From assembly GCA_045116675.1 (NCBI GenBank), contig JBGUMF010000045.1, positions 1-15,524 of the forward strand: DNA of 15,524 nucleotides, read 5' to 3'. The notes below the pieces were generated by a model, which saw only the letters and a program-made list of their open reading frames with translations, was not told the origin of the DNA and searched no databases. The number at the start of each line of letters is the position of its first letter. The stretch's first letter is position 1. The translations under genes were made by a program, and so were the position numbers. This DNA is from F23-D06 sp045116675 (GTDB lineage Bacteria > Bacteroidota > Bacteroidia > Bacteroidales > WCHB1-69). Positions 1 to 8,491 of the stretch are shown in pieces.

Positions 1-1612
1 CAGCGAGGAGAACGCACACCCCCACCTCTCCGAAGACGGCTCCATCGCCCTGATCCACAACGGCATCGTGGAGAACTACGTCAGCCTTAAAAAAGAGCTC
101 CAGCACCGCGGCTACACCTTCAAAAGCGCGACCGACACGGAAGTGCTGGTCCACCTCATCAAGGATGTTCAAACCCAGGAAAAACTCTCCCTGGCCGAAG
201 CTGTCATGCTGGCCCTGACACGTGTGGAGGGCACCTACGCCCTGGCCATCCTCTCGGTGGACAACCCCGAAGAGCTTGTCGTGGCCAAAAAGGGCAGCCC
301 CCTGCTCATCGGCGTCGGCAAAAACGAATACTTCATCGGCTCCGACGGCGCGCCCATCGTGGAATACACCAAGAAGGTGGTCTATCTGGAAGACGGCGAC
401 GTGGCCGTTGTGAATCCGAAGAAAGCACTCGTTATCCGTAACATCAACGATGAGGAGCATCTGCGCAAGAGACCCTATTTCCAGAAACTGGAGATGAGCC
501 TTGACCAGCTGGAGAAGGGCGGCTTCGACACCTACATGCTGAAAGAGATTTACGAGCAGCCGAAGGCCATCACCGACAGTATGCGCGGACGTATCAACCT
601 GAAAAAAGATGTCGTCTCCCTGGGCGGCATCATCGAATACGAGCACAAGATGATGAACGCCAAGCGTTTTATCATCGCCGCCTGTGGCACATCGTGGCAT
701 GCGGGACTGGTGGCCGAGCATCTCTTCGAGAGCCTCGTGCGCATCCCCGTGGAGGTGGAGTATGCCTCCGAATTCCGCTACCGGAATCCCATCATCCGCG
801 AAGACGACGTGCTGATTGCCATCTCCCAGTCCGGCGAGACCGCCGACACCCTCGCCGCCGTTGAACTTGCCAAGCAGCACGGCGCCACCGTCATCGGCAT
901 CTGCAATGTGGTGGGCTCCACACTGGCCCGCGAAACGATGGCCGGTTCCTACACCCATGCCGGACCCGAAATCGGCGTAGCCTCCACCAAAGCCTTCACC
1001 GCACAAGTCACCGTGCTCACCCTCATGGCCCTCAGCCTCGCCCACAAGAAAGGTACCATTTCCCAATCCCAATATCACCGCCTCATCAACGATTTGGAGT
1101 CCATTCCTGAAAAAATCAGCATGATCCTCAAAAAAGAACAGGACATTCAGAAAATCGCACAATTCGTTGCCACCCGTCCCAACGCCATCTTCTTGGGCCG
1201 TGGCGTCAACTATCCCGTCGCACTGGAAGGGGCACTGAAACTAAAGGAGATATCCTATATCCACGCGGAAGGCTATCCCGCCGCCGAAATGAAACACGGC
1301 CCCATCGCCCTCATCGATGAGCATATGCCCGTCATCGTCGTGGCCACTGAACAGGAGACCTACGACAAGATTGTCAGCAACGTGCAGGAAGTTATCGCCC
1401 GCAAAGGCACGATCATTTCCGTGGTCACCGAAGGCGACACCACCGTGAAAAACATGTCCAAATTCTGTATTGAGATACCCCGCACCGAAGAGCTGCTGAC
1501 TCCGCTGGTAGCCACTGTGCCGTTGCAATTGCTGGCCTACCATGTGGCACTCATCCGTGGATGCAATGTGGACCGTCCGCGCAACCTGGCCAAGTCCGTC
1601 TCCGTAGAATAA
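1..1612 (+). CDS. glmS: glutamine-fructose-6-phosphate aminotransferase (isomerizing), 5'-truncated by the window
   Basis: GlmS converts fructose-6-phosphate and glutamine to glucosamine-6-phosphate, the first committed step to UDP-GlcNAc for peptidoglycan and LPS, in the cytoplasm. The frame is open from base 2 and already coding (SEENAHPHLSEDG, then HNGIVENY), so the GTG at 68 is an internal Val and not the start. By comparison with E. coli GlmS (609 aa), about 80 N-terminal residues are missing, including the Cys nucleophile and the RWATHG motif. The rest of the glutaminase domain is visible, including HNG and TDTEV. Two SIS domains follow, with the sugar-phosphate and isomerase motifs ACGTSWHAG, SQSGETADT, EIGVASTKAFTAQ, KEISYIHAEGYPAAEMKHGP and the C-terminal RNLAKSVSVE containing the catalytic Lys. 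About 536 residues lie in the window and the reading frame looks intact. The TAA at 1610-1612 is 3 bases from the stop of the convergent U32 gene, leaving no room for a terminator between them. Confidence 0.97.
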   Translation, partial: SEENAHPHLSEDGSIALIHNGIVENYVSLKKELQHRGYTFKSATDTEVLVHLIKDVQTQEKLSLAEAVMLALTRVEGTYALAILSVDNPEELVVAKKGSPLLIGVGKNEYFIGSDGAPIVEYTKKVVYLEDGDVAVVNPKKALVIRNINDEEHLRKRPYFQKLEMSLDQLEKGGFDTYMLKEIYEQPKAITDSMRGRINLKKDVVSLGGIIEYEHKMMNAKRFIIAACGTSWHAGLVAEHLFESLVRIPVEVEYASEFRYRNPIIREDDVLIAISQSGETADTLAAVELAKQHGATVIGICNVVGSTLARETMAGSYTHAGPEIGVASTKAFTAQVTVLTLMALSLAHKKGTISQSQYHRLINDLESIPEKISMILKKEQDIQKIAQFVATRPNAIFLGRGVNYPVALEGALKLKEISYIHAEGYPAAEMKHGPIALIDEHMPVIVVATEQETYDKIVSNVQEVIARKGTIISVVTEGDTTVKNMSKFCIEIPRTEELLTPLVATVPLQLLAYHVALIRGCNVDRPRNLAKSVSVE

Positions 1613-1615
1613 CTC

Positions 1616-3421
1616 CTACTCCGCTATCACTTTCATCACACATCTTCCGCAGTCAAACTCCAAGCGGAAGCGGTGCTGCTCGTTCTGCAAATACCAAGTC
1701 GCCTTATTGTCCGGATGCTGTTTGAGGCATTGCCCGAGTTCATAACGGAGGCAGTACTTGCAGACCATTAATTCTTTACCTTTAAAATCCAAGGTCTTGT
1801 CCAACCCGTACTCAAAACGGGTTGCTCCAAAGTCCGCGTACACCTCCTCATGCAGCGAATTGATGATATTACGCTTATAATCAGCCTCCTCAAAGCAATC
1901 TTCCAACACACAACTTCTCTCCACATCCACCGCCTTGAAATGCTCCAACCGCGCCGCAATCAGCTTTTCCACACCTTCAGTCCGAAACCGGTTCATAATC
2001 GACGATTGTACAAAATAGCCTGTGGCATTCATCACCAGATTCCGCAAACGGAATGGTGTGTTTCCCAGTTTGGACAGTGCTGTCCGGATCTGCTGGTCCG
2101 CCATCTCCGGTTTCTGCGCCAGCACCTTTTCAGCCTCCATAGACACCGTAGCCTCACAGCCATCCTCATCTTTTAAGTACAATTGGAATCCTCTATCAGT
2201 TTCACGCAACAGCATATCCACAGAGATTTTCCGTTCTGTCGTCTTGCCAGCCAATATCTTCTCGAATGTGGAATCCACATTCCGGTACAAATCCACCGGG
2301 CCCGACGGTGTCACCGGGCGGTTCGGCACAATATGAGCCCCTTCCACCGTGTTCACCAGAAAGCCTTCTAATTCTCCCTTTGCATTGATGAAACAGAGAC
2401 CGTCCTGCTTGGCTATGGACTCCGTACCCTGATAAAGCAAGCGTCCACGCACATCCTGCCGCAACCTACCGATAAACTCACCCATGGCCTTCGGCGTATC
2501 AAAAGATGCCATCGGTTCCCGTTTACCCTCTATAAAATAGGAGGTAAAACCACGATTGAACGTCTTTTGCGGATCCGGCACGAAGAAAAAACGGGTTTGC
2601 CCACTGCCCATCTTGGAAAAATCCTCCCGTCCCGACAGAATTTCATCCAAACGCTGCCGATAGTAAGCGGTGATATTTTTCACGTAAGAGGAATCCTTCA
2701 GACGGCCTTCAACCTTGAAAGAGGTCACTCCGGCATTCAGCATAGCCTTCAGATAGTCCGAACGGTTCATATCATGCAACGACAGTAGATGTTTGTCGTA
2801 CAGAAGCGTATGACCTGCCTTGTCCTTCAGACTGAAACGTGTGCGACACAGTTGGGCGCACGCCCCGCGGTTGCCACTTCGTCCGGTCACCATCTGACTC
2901 ATATAGCACTGGCCGCTATACGACACGCACAAGGCCCCATGGACAAAGGCCTCCAATTCTATCTGCGTATGGCTACGGATATTGCGGATGGTTTCCAAGT
3001 CCAGCTCGCGGGCGAGGACAGCCCGTTTGAAGCCCAACTGTTCCATAAAGCGGACCCTTTCCCACGACGCATTGTGGCACTGTGTGCTGGCATGAAGCCG
3101 GATGGGCGGAATGTCAAGTTTTAATATGCCCAAATCCTGAATGATCAGCGCATCCACACCCGCCTCATACAACTGGTGGATCAAGATGCGGACAGATTCC
3201 AGCTCATCATCAAAAAGAAGCGTGTTTACAGTAACATAGACCTTGGAACCATACAGATGGGCATAACGGACCATCTGCTCCACATCAGCTATCGAGTTAC
3301 CCGCTGCCTGCCGTGCCCCAAAGCCGGAAGCACCCATATACAAGGCATCAGCACCATGGTCAATGGCGATTTTTCCCGTTTCGAGATTTTTGGCCGGAAT
3401 CAGCAGCTCCACCCTATTCAT
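1616..3421 (-). CDS. U32-family (collagenase-like) protein, RlhA-like architecture; probable RNA-hydroxylation enzyme
   Basis: This 601-residue cytoplasmic protein starts MNRVELLIPAKNLETG at 3421. The frame is open further upstream, but that stretch lies inside the preceding gene and does not resemble the family. The U32 signature EAFVHGALCVSYSGQCYMS sits at about residues 157-175, followed by GNRGACAQLCR (Cys188, Cys192). Cys165, Cys172, Cys188 and Cys192 are candidate iron-sulfur ligands, as in characterised U32 relatives. Residues of about 330-470 look like the DUF3656 region found in RlhA. The C-terminus has a second Cys set (554, 557, 565, 591, 594). Members once called peptidases are now known as prephenate-dependent RNA hydroxylases (TrhP for tRNA U34, RlhA for 23S C2501) or ubiquinone-pathway proteins (UbiU/V). 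Length and DUF3656 favour an RlhA-like role, but the substrate is inferred. The ATG overlaps the upstream stop by 8 bases, so translational coupling is likely. Confidence 0.85.
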   Translation of the reverse strand: MNRVELLIPAKNLETGKIAIDHGADALYMGASGFGARQAAGNSIADVEQMVRYAHLYGSKVYVTVNTLLFDDELESVRILIHQLYEAGVDALIIQDLGILKLDIPPIRLHASTQCHNASWERVRFMEQLGFKRAVLARELDLETIRNIRSHTQIELEAFVHGALCVSYSGQCYMSQMVTGRSGNRGACAQLCRTRFSLKDKAGHTLLYDKHLLSLHDMNRSDYLKAMLNAGVTSFKVEGRLKDSSYVKNITAYYRQRLDEILSGREDFSKMGSGQTRFFFVPDPQKTFNRGFTSYFIEGKREPMASFDTPKAMGEFIGRLRQDVRGRLLYQGTESIAKQDGLCFINAKGELEGFLVNTVEGAHIVPNRPVTPSGPVDLYRNVDSTFEKILAGKTTERKISVDMLLRETDRGFQLYLKDEDGCEATVSMEAEKVLAQKPEMADQQIRTALSKLGNTPFRLRNLVMNATGYFVQSSIMNRFRTEGVEKLIAARLEHFKAVDVERSCVLEDCFEEADYKRNIINSLHEEVYADFGATRFEYGLDKTLDFKGKELMVCKYCLRYELGQCLKQHPDNKATWYLQNEQHRFRLEFDCGRCVMKVIAE

Positions 3422-4568
3422 TAGCAAAAAGATGCTCGTGCAACGGGAATTCCTTTGCCAACTCACCGGAAAAATAGAAGTCGTTTCCGATAACACCAAA
3501 AGTGTAAATTCGTCCGTTCACCTCTATCCTCGAACCACCGCATCTGGGGCTGGGCCCCGGTTTGGATGCCTGAAAACCCAAATTAAACAGTGTGAACAGG
3601 ATATCCGGACGGTCCGAAATATCAAAACCGGCACGTTTCCACTGCATCATCGTCTGATGCAGAATACATCCCGTGTAAATGTAGGAATAGAGGTGGTTAT
3701 GATAATCCGTCAATCGTCTGAAGCGTTCGCCCTGATGGTCCTCGGTGTTGAAATCCAACACATGCTCATACTCCTTGCCCATGTAAAACACGCTGGCAGA
3801 GTCTTTCAAGTTGCGTTCCACCTGCTGGGCTGTGAAATCCTTGATGCCATTCACACCAAAAGAGAATTGCGACTGCACGGAAAGGACCTTCACCGGACCG
3901 AGATATTGCTTGTACACCTCCCGACGGGAATTGAAAAGACGGATCTGCTCCCCTACCAGGCACCCCACTATCAGACGAGGCTCCACACCAGTGAGACGTG
4001 CGGCCTCTTCAATGACATCCTTATCTTTCACAATAGCAGCCTTCAACGCCGGCCACGCGGGTTCATTCATCCACGGAATCAAATTGTTCTGAATAGAAAC
4101 GTCACCATATTTGTTATAATCCTCGTTCAGATTCCTAACCAACTCCTGATACCGTGCTGCAGTATCCCCCTCCTGCAAATACATATCCGCAGCATACAAC
4201 ATGCGGCTAATTCCATCCGCACGTTCATTATATTGGGCCGCATCCATAATCAGATGAGCATTCGTGGGATAAAAACGACTTAACGCCACCAGCTGCAAGT
4301 AGCTTTTCATATTGTCATCAAAAATCTTGGATGAATCCGTCAAACCATTCTCCTTTTGATAATCAGCAAGATAACGGTTATTTTCATCCACCCCGCCCCT
4401 GTTGTTGGTCAAGCCGAGTTTATACACACCCCAAGCTCCAATGATGGCCATACCGGATAAGGCAAACATAAAAGTCAGAATTTGGAAGATTTTCGTGCGA
4501 ACCTTTAACATCCGCCACACCTTCCATAATGACTTTTTCTCCTGATTATTAGATACTTCCGTTGTCAT
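3414..4568 (-). CDS. membrane-anchored protein with lysozyme/lytic-transglycosylase-like motifs (function unproven)
   Basis: This 384-residue protein has a basic cytoplasmic N-terminus (about 1-25), one hydrophobic segment at about 27-49 (QILTFMFALSGMAIIGAWGV) and a long domain predicted outside the inner membrane. I do not recognise a named family with certainty. The C-terminal half carries a series resembling the lysozyme/Slt fold. It has a Glu in VGEQIRLF (Glu207) as a candidate general acid. SFGVNGIKDFTA (about 236-247) recalls the S-x-G...TA motif of lytic transglycosylases. FTLFNLGF (about 325-332) recalls their AAYNAG motif. The inferred role is periplasmic cleavage or remodelling of peptidoglycan. 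Its own promoter-like element lies just upstream (4592-4622), and its 3' end overlaps the U32 gene by 8 bases, so the two probably form one transcript. The ATG at 4568 is the only start giving a sensible n-region before the membrane segment. The CDS is secure; the activity is low to moderate confidence. Confidence 0.72.
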   Translation of the reverse strand: MTTEVSNNQEKKSLWKVWRMLKVRTKIFQILTFMFALSGMAIIGAWGVYKLGLTNNRGGVDENNRYLADYQKENGLTDSSKIFDDNMKSYLQLVALSRFYPTNAHLIMDAAQYNERADGISRMLYAADMYLQEGDTAARYQELVRNLNEDYNKYGDVSIQNNLIPWMNEPAWPALKAAIVKDKDVIEEAARLTGVEPRLIVGCLVGEQIRLFNSRREVYKQYLGPVKVLSVQSQFSFGVNGIKDFTAQQVERNLKDSASVFYMGKEYEHVLDFNTEDHQGERFRRLTDYHNHLYSYIYTGCILHQTMMQWKRAGFDISDRPDILFTLFNLGFQASKPGPSPRCGGSRIEVNGRIYTFGVIGNDFYFSGELAKEFPLHEHLFANE

Positions 4569-4591
4569 TTATACTCTTGAAAAAAACGTGG

Positions 4592-4622
4592 CAAAAGTAT
4601 AAAAAATCATCTGACCAGCATA
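4592..4622 (-). promoter_or_regulatory. Bacteroidota-type promoter for the lysozyme-like/U32 pair
   Basis: On the minus strand, TACTTTTG (4599-4592) matches the -7 consensus TAnnTTTG exactly. A TATG (4622-4619), one mismatch from the -33 TTTG, lies upstream at a 19-base spacer. The -33 element falls within the last codons of the upstream gene. The predicted transcript starts around 4584-4588, giving an A/T-rich leader of about 16-20 bases before the ATG at 4568. Confidence 0.55.
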
Positions 4623-7600
4623 ATATTCCCTGTCATTTCCTTTTCCTGTCCGTCAACACAGGTTCCTTTGAAATAATAGTCGTAAACGCCGTTCTGACAA
4701 GGTTTTCCATTGAATGTGCCGTCCCATCCAACCTCTGCACGGGTCGTCTCGAACACTTTCTGTCCCCATCGGCTGTAAATGGCGAAATAAAAATCCTGCA
4801 GGATTTCGCTTTGTACACACAAAACATCGTTCAATCCATCCTGATTGGGTGAAAACGCATTGGGGATAAACACATACGGATGATCGCACACCAACGGAAT
4901 GACGGTAATGGTGACAGTGTCAGTCTTGCTACAATTAAAGGTATCTGTCACCACTACGGTAAACAAAGTGGTTATGTTGGGATGCGCCGTTGTAACCGGC
5001 TGATCAGGGGAATCCAAATCCTCTTCCGGAGTCCATTGGTATTGATAATCCGGACCATAGTCGGTTACATAAAGGGTGGTGCTTGCCTCTGTCATAATGG
5101 TACACCTTTCGCACCAGGCATCAAAAGGAGACTCAAACGTGCCGCTGCGTAGCCGAATGCGTCCGGAATCGGAGGCCATACAGCCCTCAGCACTGGTAAC
5201 CGTAACATAAAACATAGTTGCAGCCGATGGGGTCACGTATGGGGTCGCTGTCGTGTAAACGGAGCCATCACCCAATGTCCACAAATACTGGCAGGGATCC
5301 CCGGCATTGTGCGTCACCGAAAGCTGCACACCCGGCTCAAAACAAACCGAATAGTCTTCCGCCATCACATCCACCTTTTTGACCGTCACCACAATCGCCT
5401 TGACGACTACGCAGGCATTATACGTCACCCGCACGTAATAAGTGGTGGTAGCGGCAGGCGAAACCCCCAACTGCATAGTACCTGTAGCTAAAACACTCGA
5501 AAAGTCGTACACCGTCGACCATTCCACCTGCTGGGGAACATTATCTGTCAAAATTGAGAGCACCGCAGTATCCCCCCAACAAATCAACGTGTCAGCACAC
5601 GGCGTGACTGTCAGCGAGGAGACCTCCACCCGCTGGCGCAGCGTATCGGTACAGACACCCGAAGAGGCATACAGGGTATAATCCGTTGTAACGGTCGGAC
5701 GGGCAATCGGATTGGAAATGGTCAAATGGCTCAAAGTACTGTCCGGCAGCCAGGCATACGTCACATTGCTTGACGGAGGCAAACCAATTTGAATGAAATC
5801 GCCCTTGCACAAAGGAAGTGTCGGCAGAGCACTCGTGCTATTGGACAACACCAGCAGATTTTTCGTTAAAGTATCGGCGAAATTGCAGCTGCCCACATCC
5901 TGCACAATCAACGACACTGCATAATAGCCGGATTGTGTGTAGCAATGCCGGGGATTTTTTGCTGTCGAGGTCGTGCCATCCCCAAAGTCCCAGTAATAAT
6001 ATGTTTGGGAGCTGATTGACTGAGAGGTGTTGACAAGAACCAGTGTGTCGGGCGCACACAATGTTCCAGGCATCATAAAATCAGCCACCACAGCCGGCAA
6101 GTTGAAATCCATCTTGATTACGCCCAAATTGCAATTTCCGCTATGATTTGTGTTATAATAATTATAATAGGTGTCAGAATTGGGCGGATAGGCAGGGAAA
6201 AGGCTGTTGCCGCCACAGCCGGCACATACAGCCTGATAAATACAGCCTTTTCGGTCAAAACGGCTGGTGCCGCCATCCACATGTTCATGAGCACTATTGG
6301 CCACACCGGATATACCTCCGAAAAATGTGGCGTACACCAGATGAGATGCGTCATCGCTGATGCAAATCAGATAGAAATCACAGCCATCCGTATTGGGCTG
6401 AAACGCATCCCAAGTGACATCCAGTCCCGTTGTGCCACCAAAACTGTTAATCGAATGTGAAGCATCCCCCCAGCCCGACATATACACGCCATTGCAGAAA
6501 TCCACCATCAAGGCGGTAGGCGAGATATCCGGTCCGCCATGTCCCGACCCAAAAGCAGTGGACCACACGATAGTATCCAATGACGGAGACATCTTGGTCA
6601 GGAACTGCCCTCCATTCGGTTTGTAATATTGCGCATTATAAATCCAAGCATTCCCAGAGGCATCCGTCTGCCCGAACAAATATGGACAATCATCCCTGTC
6701 AACTTTCACCAAATAAGCCTGATCATAACCCGATTTTCCCAAATAGGTGCATTGCAGAAGCTGGCTGCCATTGGCAGACACATGGATAACAAAACCATCT
6801 GCACCACCTGCGTGGACAGTCTGGAATGCACCGGGATTGGTTGGCAGCGACGAGGATGTGGTTCCGCCACAGCAATATATACTGTTATCGGAAGCTAATG
6901 CGAGGCTATAGCCTGCATCATTGTCTGTTTCGCCAAAATAAGAACTCCAGATCAATTGGGATAAGTCCTGATTCATCATAAACAAACAAACATCCTGCCC
7001 GCCAGAATATGAAGTATCGAAAGCCATGGGGGTAACCGGGAAATCAGATGAATAGGTAGAGGAAACAACATATACATTACTATTCGCATCCATCACAATC
7101 TCTCCCCTACTCTCATCCGCATAGTTTTTTTTCAAAATATTTGCCGTATTCAGACCATCGTTATTCGAACCACCCACATAGGTTGATGCCAAAAGCAGCG
7201 ACCCATCTGCACTAAACTTGGATAAAAAAATGTCTGACCCATTGGAAAATTTGAGTGAGGATTTTGAAACAAACACTGTTGGGCCTCCATGGAAAACAGT
7301 ATCGAAAGCATTCACTGGGAAGTCAGAAGACCCCGTCGTCCCTAACACGTACAACTCACCCAAATCATTGACGTACAAGCTATGCGGAACATCCAGATTG
7401 GCACCGCCCAAATAGGTGGCATACCGTATCGTGTCGCCAGTGGCATCAAATTTAGTAATGGAAACATCCGTCAGCATATTTCCCGTTCCAGAACAGTAAT
7501 TCATCTGATAGGCTCCTATCGTGGTAGGATAACCGATTCCAAAAGTAATTCCTCCACCATATAAGCAACCTGCATAATCGTAGGTAGCCGTATAGCCCCA

Positions 7601-8404
7601 ATTATCGGCCGACGAACCCGAATAATGGGAAAAAATCAATGTGGGATCAATAATGAGAGGCAATGCCGGATCATATTTCCCGACCACAAATGACATCTCC
7701 TTGCCCTTTAACGAATATCGGCACGACACTTTCAACGTATCGCCCGAAGGCAGAAGCTGATAAGCAAACGGAGCAGCCTCATATATACGCGACACATACG
7801 TCTGCAGCATGAGCATGTCGCCAGCCAACGAAATCGACTTAAGACCCTCATATTGTATGCGTATCACATCCGGGTTTGTATAAGGTGCAATGACAAACTC
7901 ATACTTCAAATGATCTTCTGCCTGATACAGAAACATATCCACCCCATGATACAGTTCGTGATAACGCAACGATGCATATACGGGCACATTTGAAGCCCAT
8001 GTATCAGGATTTTTTCCAAGAAAATAGTTATGATGAAAGGGATACAAACCACCGCCCTCAACCATTGAACGAGAATTCGCACCGGCAAACGACATACGGT
8101 AGGCGGCAGCATGAAGCGGCATCAGCGAATGGCCGGACGCTGCATTCTCATGTTTAGACTCATAGAAACGATTCAAATCTTCCGGACTGACAAAAGCAAA
8201 GAGTAATGCATTCTGTTCGGCAAACAAAGCCGCACCACGCATCTGGGCCGAAAACAGACTCGGATTATGCCACTGACCGCAATTTTTGACAAACTCTACC
8301 CTATCCGCCGTCAACGAATCCGTAGGCACCCGAGCAGAAAGTGTAACACACATCAGCAACAGGTGTAGAAACAGGATAATATGTGAAAATCGTCCGACAA
8401 TCAT
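4607..8404 (-). CDS. T9SS type B sorting domain protein with DUF7948-like, SBBP beta-propeller, PKD and Ig-like domains
   Basis: A predicted secreted cell-surface protein of 1265 residues starting at the ATG at 8404, which gives a signal peptide (MIVGRFSHIILFLHLLLMCV, cleavage near LSA|RVP). The frame is open back to 8458, but that start would put 18 non-signal residues in front and lies upstream of the promoter. Domains: DUF7948-like (FVKNCGQWH onward), about 36-254. SBBP-type repeats, about 255-770, with recurring YATYLGG, ASTYVGG, WSSYFGE, CTYLG and YATFFGG units. A family-typical stretch with HVDGGTSRFDRKG and AVCAGCGG, about 708-732. PKD with YYWDFGDGT, about 772-852. Four Ig/PKD-like domains, about 858-1169. 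The gliding-motility-associated (CHU_C) sorting domain, about 1177-1265, with FIPNAFSPNQDGLND and YSRWGQKVF. Proteins of this kind cross the outer membrane through the T9SS and act as surface or secreted adhesin-like factors; the ligand is unknown. No terminator is visible after it, so read-through into the downstream pair is possible. Confidence 0.92.
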   Translation of the reverse strand: MIVGRFSHIILFLHLLLMCVTLSARVPTDSLTADRVEFVKNCGQWHNPSLFSAQMRGAALFAEQNALLFAFVSPEDLNRFYESKHENAASGHSLMPLHAAAYRMSFAGANSRSMVEGGGLYPFHHNYFLGKNPDTWASNVPVYASLRYHELYHGVDMFLYQAEDHLKYEFVIAPYTNPDVIRIQYEGLKSISLAGDMLMLQTYVSRIYEAAPFAYQLLPSGDTLKVSCRYSLKGKEMSFVVGKYDPALPLIIDPTLIFSHYSGSSADNWGYTATYDYAGCLYGGGITFGIGYPTTIGAYQMNYCSGTGNMLTDVSITKFDATGDTIRYATYLGGANLDVPHSLYVNDLGELYVLGTTGSSDFPVNAFDTVFHGGPTVFVSKSSLKFSNGSDIFLSKFSADGSLLLASTYVGGSNNDGLNTANILKKNYADESRGEIVMDANSNVYVVSSTYSSDFPVTPMAFDTSYSGGQDVCLFMMNQDLSQLIWSSYFGETDNDAGYSLALASDNSIYCCGGTTSSSLPTNPGAFQTVHAGGADGFVIHVSANGSQLLQCTYLGKSGYDQAYLVKVDRDDCPYLFGQTDASGNAWIYNAQYYKPNGGQFLTKMSPSLDTIVWSTAFGSGHGGPDISPTALMVDFCNGVYMSGWGDASHSINSFGGTTGLDVTWDAFQPNTDGCDFYLICISDDASHLVYATFFGGISGVANSAHEHVDGGTSRFDRKGCIYQAVCAGCGGNSLFPAYPPNSDTYYNYYNTNHSGNCNLGVIKMDFNLPAVVADFMMPGTLCAPDTLVLVNTSQSISSQTYYYWDFGDGTTSTAKNPRHCYTQSGYYAVSLIVQDVGSCNFADTLTKNLLVLSNSTSALPTLPLCKGDFIQIGLPPSSNVTYAWLPDSTLSHLTISNPIARPTVTTDYTLYASSGVCTDTLRQRVEVSSLTVTPCADTLICWGDTAVLSILTDNVPQQVEWSTVYDFSSVLATGTMQLGVSPAATTTYYVRVTYNACVVVKAIVVTVKKVDVMAEDYSVCFEPGVQLSVTHNAGDPCQYLWTLGDGSVYTTATPYVTPSAATMFYVTVTSAEGCMASDSGRIRLRSGTFESPFDAWCERCTIMTEASTTLYVTDYGPDYQYQWTPEEDLDSPDQPVTTAHPNITTLFTVVVTDTFNCSKTDTVTITVIPLVCDHPYVFIPNAFSPNQDGLNDVLCVQSEILQDFYFAIYSRWGQKVFETTRAEVGWDGTFNGKPCQNGVYDYYFKGTCVDGQEKEMTGNIMLVR
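4610..4876 (-). other. T9SS type B (gliding-motility-associated) C-terminal sorting domain
   Basis: The last 89 residues of the preceding gene carry VFIPNAFSPNQDGLNDVL, then FAIYSRWGQKVFETT, GWDGTFNGKPCQNGVYDYY and an ending MTGNIMLVR. This is the characteristic CHU_C layout used as a T9SS type B export signal. It is unrelated in sequence to the type A domain at the end of the giant Ig-like protein. Confidence 0.93.
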
Positions 8405-8412
8405 AAAGTTTG

Positions 8413-8443
8413 CAAAGATATAAAAGTTTAGCACACAAACAAA
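8413..8443 (-). promoter_or_regulatory. consensus Bacteroidota promoter for the type B T9SS protein; near-leaderless
   Basis: On the minus strand, TTTG (8443-8440), a spacer of exactly 19 bases and TATCTTTG (8420-8413) match the TTTG-N19-TAnnTTTG consensus perfectly. Only 8 bases separate the -7 element from the ATG at 8404, so the transcript would have a leader of only a few bases or none. The -33 TTTG is formed by the last Ts of the upstream gene's terminator U-tract. Confidence 0.72.
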
Positions 8444-8471
8444 AAAAGGGACTGTCAATGACAGCCCCTTT
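8441..8471 (-). terminator. Rho-independent terminator of the OmpA-family gene
   Basis: Downstream of the TAA at 8492-8494 the minus strand reads AAAGGGGCTGTC, loop ATT, GACAGTCCCTTT. This is a 12-pair stem with one G-U wobble (8471-8460 with 8456-8445), and it runs directly into a T7 tract (8447-8441). This is the clearest intrinsic terminator in the window. It separates the OmpA-family gene from the type B T9SS gene. Confidence 0.88.
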
Positions 8472-8491
8472 CTGAACGAGAATAGTAATAA

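Noticed and set aside
3422..3499. Upstream in-frame extension of the U32 protein to an ATG at 3499
   Set aside because: The extra 26 residues lie inside the upstream gene and do not resemble the family. MNRVELLIPAKN at 3421 is the family-typical N-terminus.
3363..4283. Plus-strand open frame of about 306 codons opposite the lysozyme-like gene
   Set aside because: It lies antisense to a coherent membrane-anchored protein with its own promoter-like element. The translated product has no signal, motif or domain logic.
8405..8458. Start of the type B T9SS protein at 8458
   Set aside because: It would begin within the terminator stem, upstream of the consensus promoter's -7 element, and would bury the signal peptide behind 18 extra residues.
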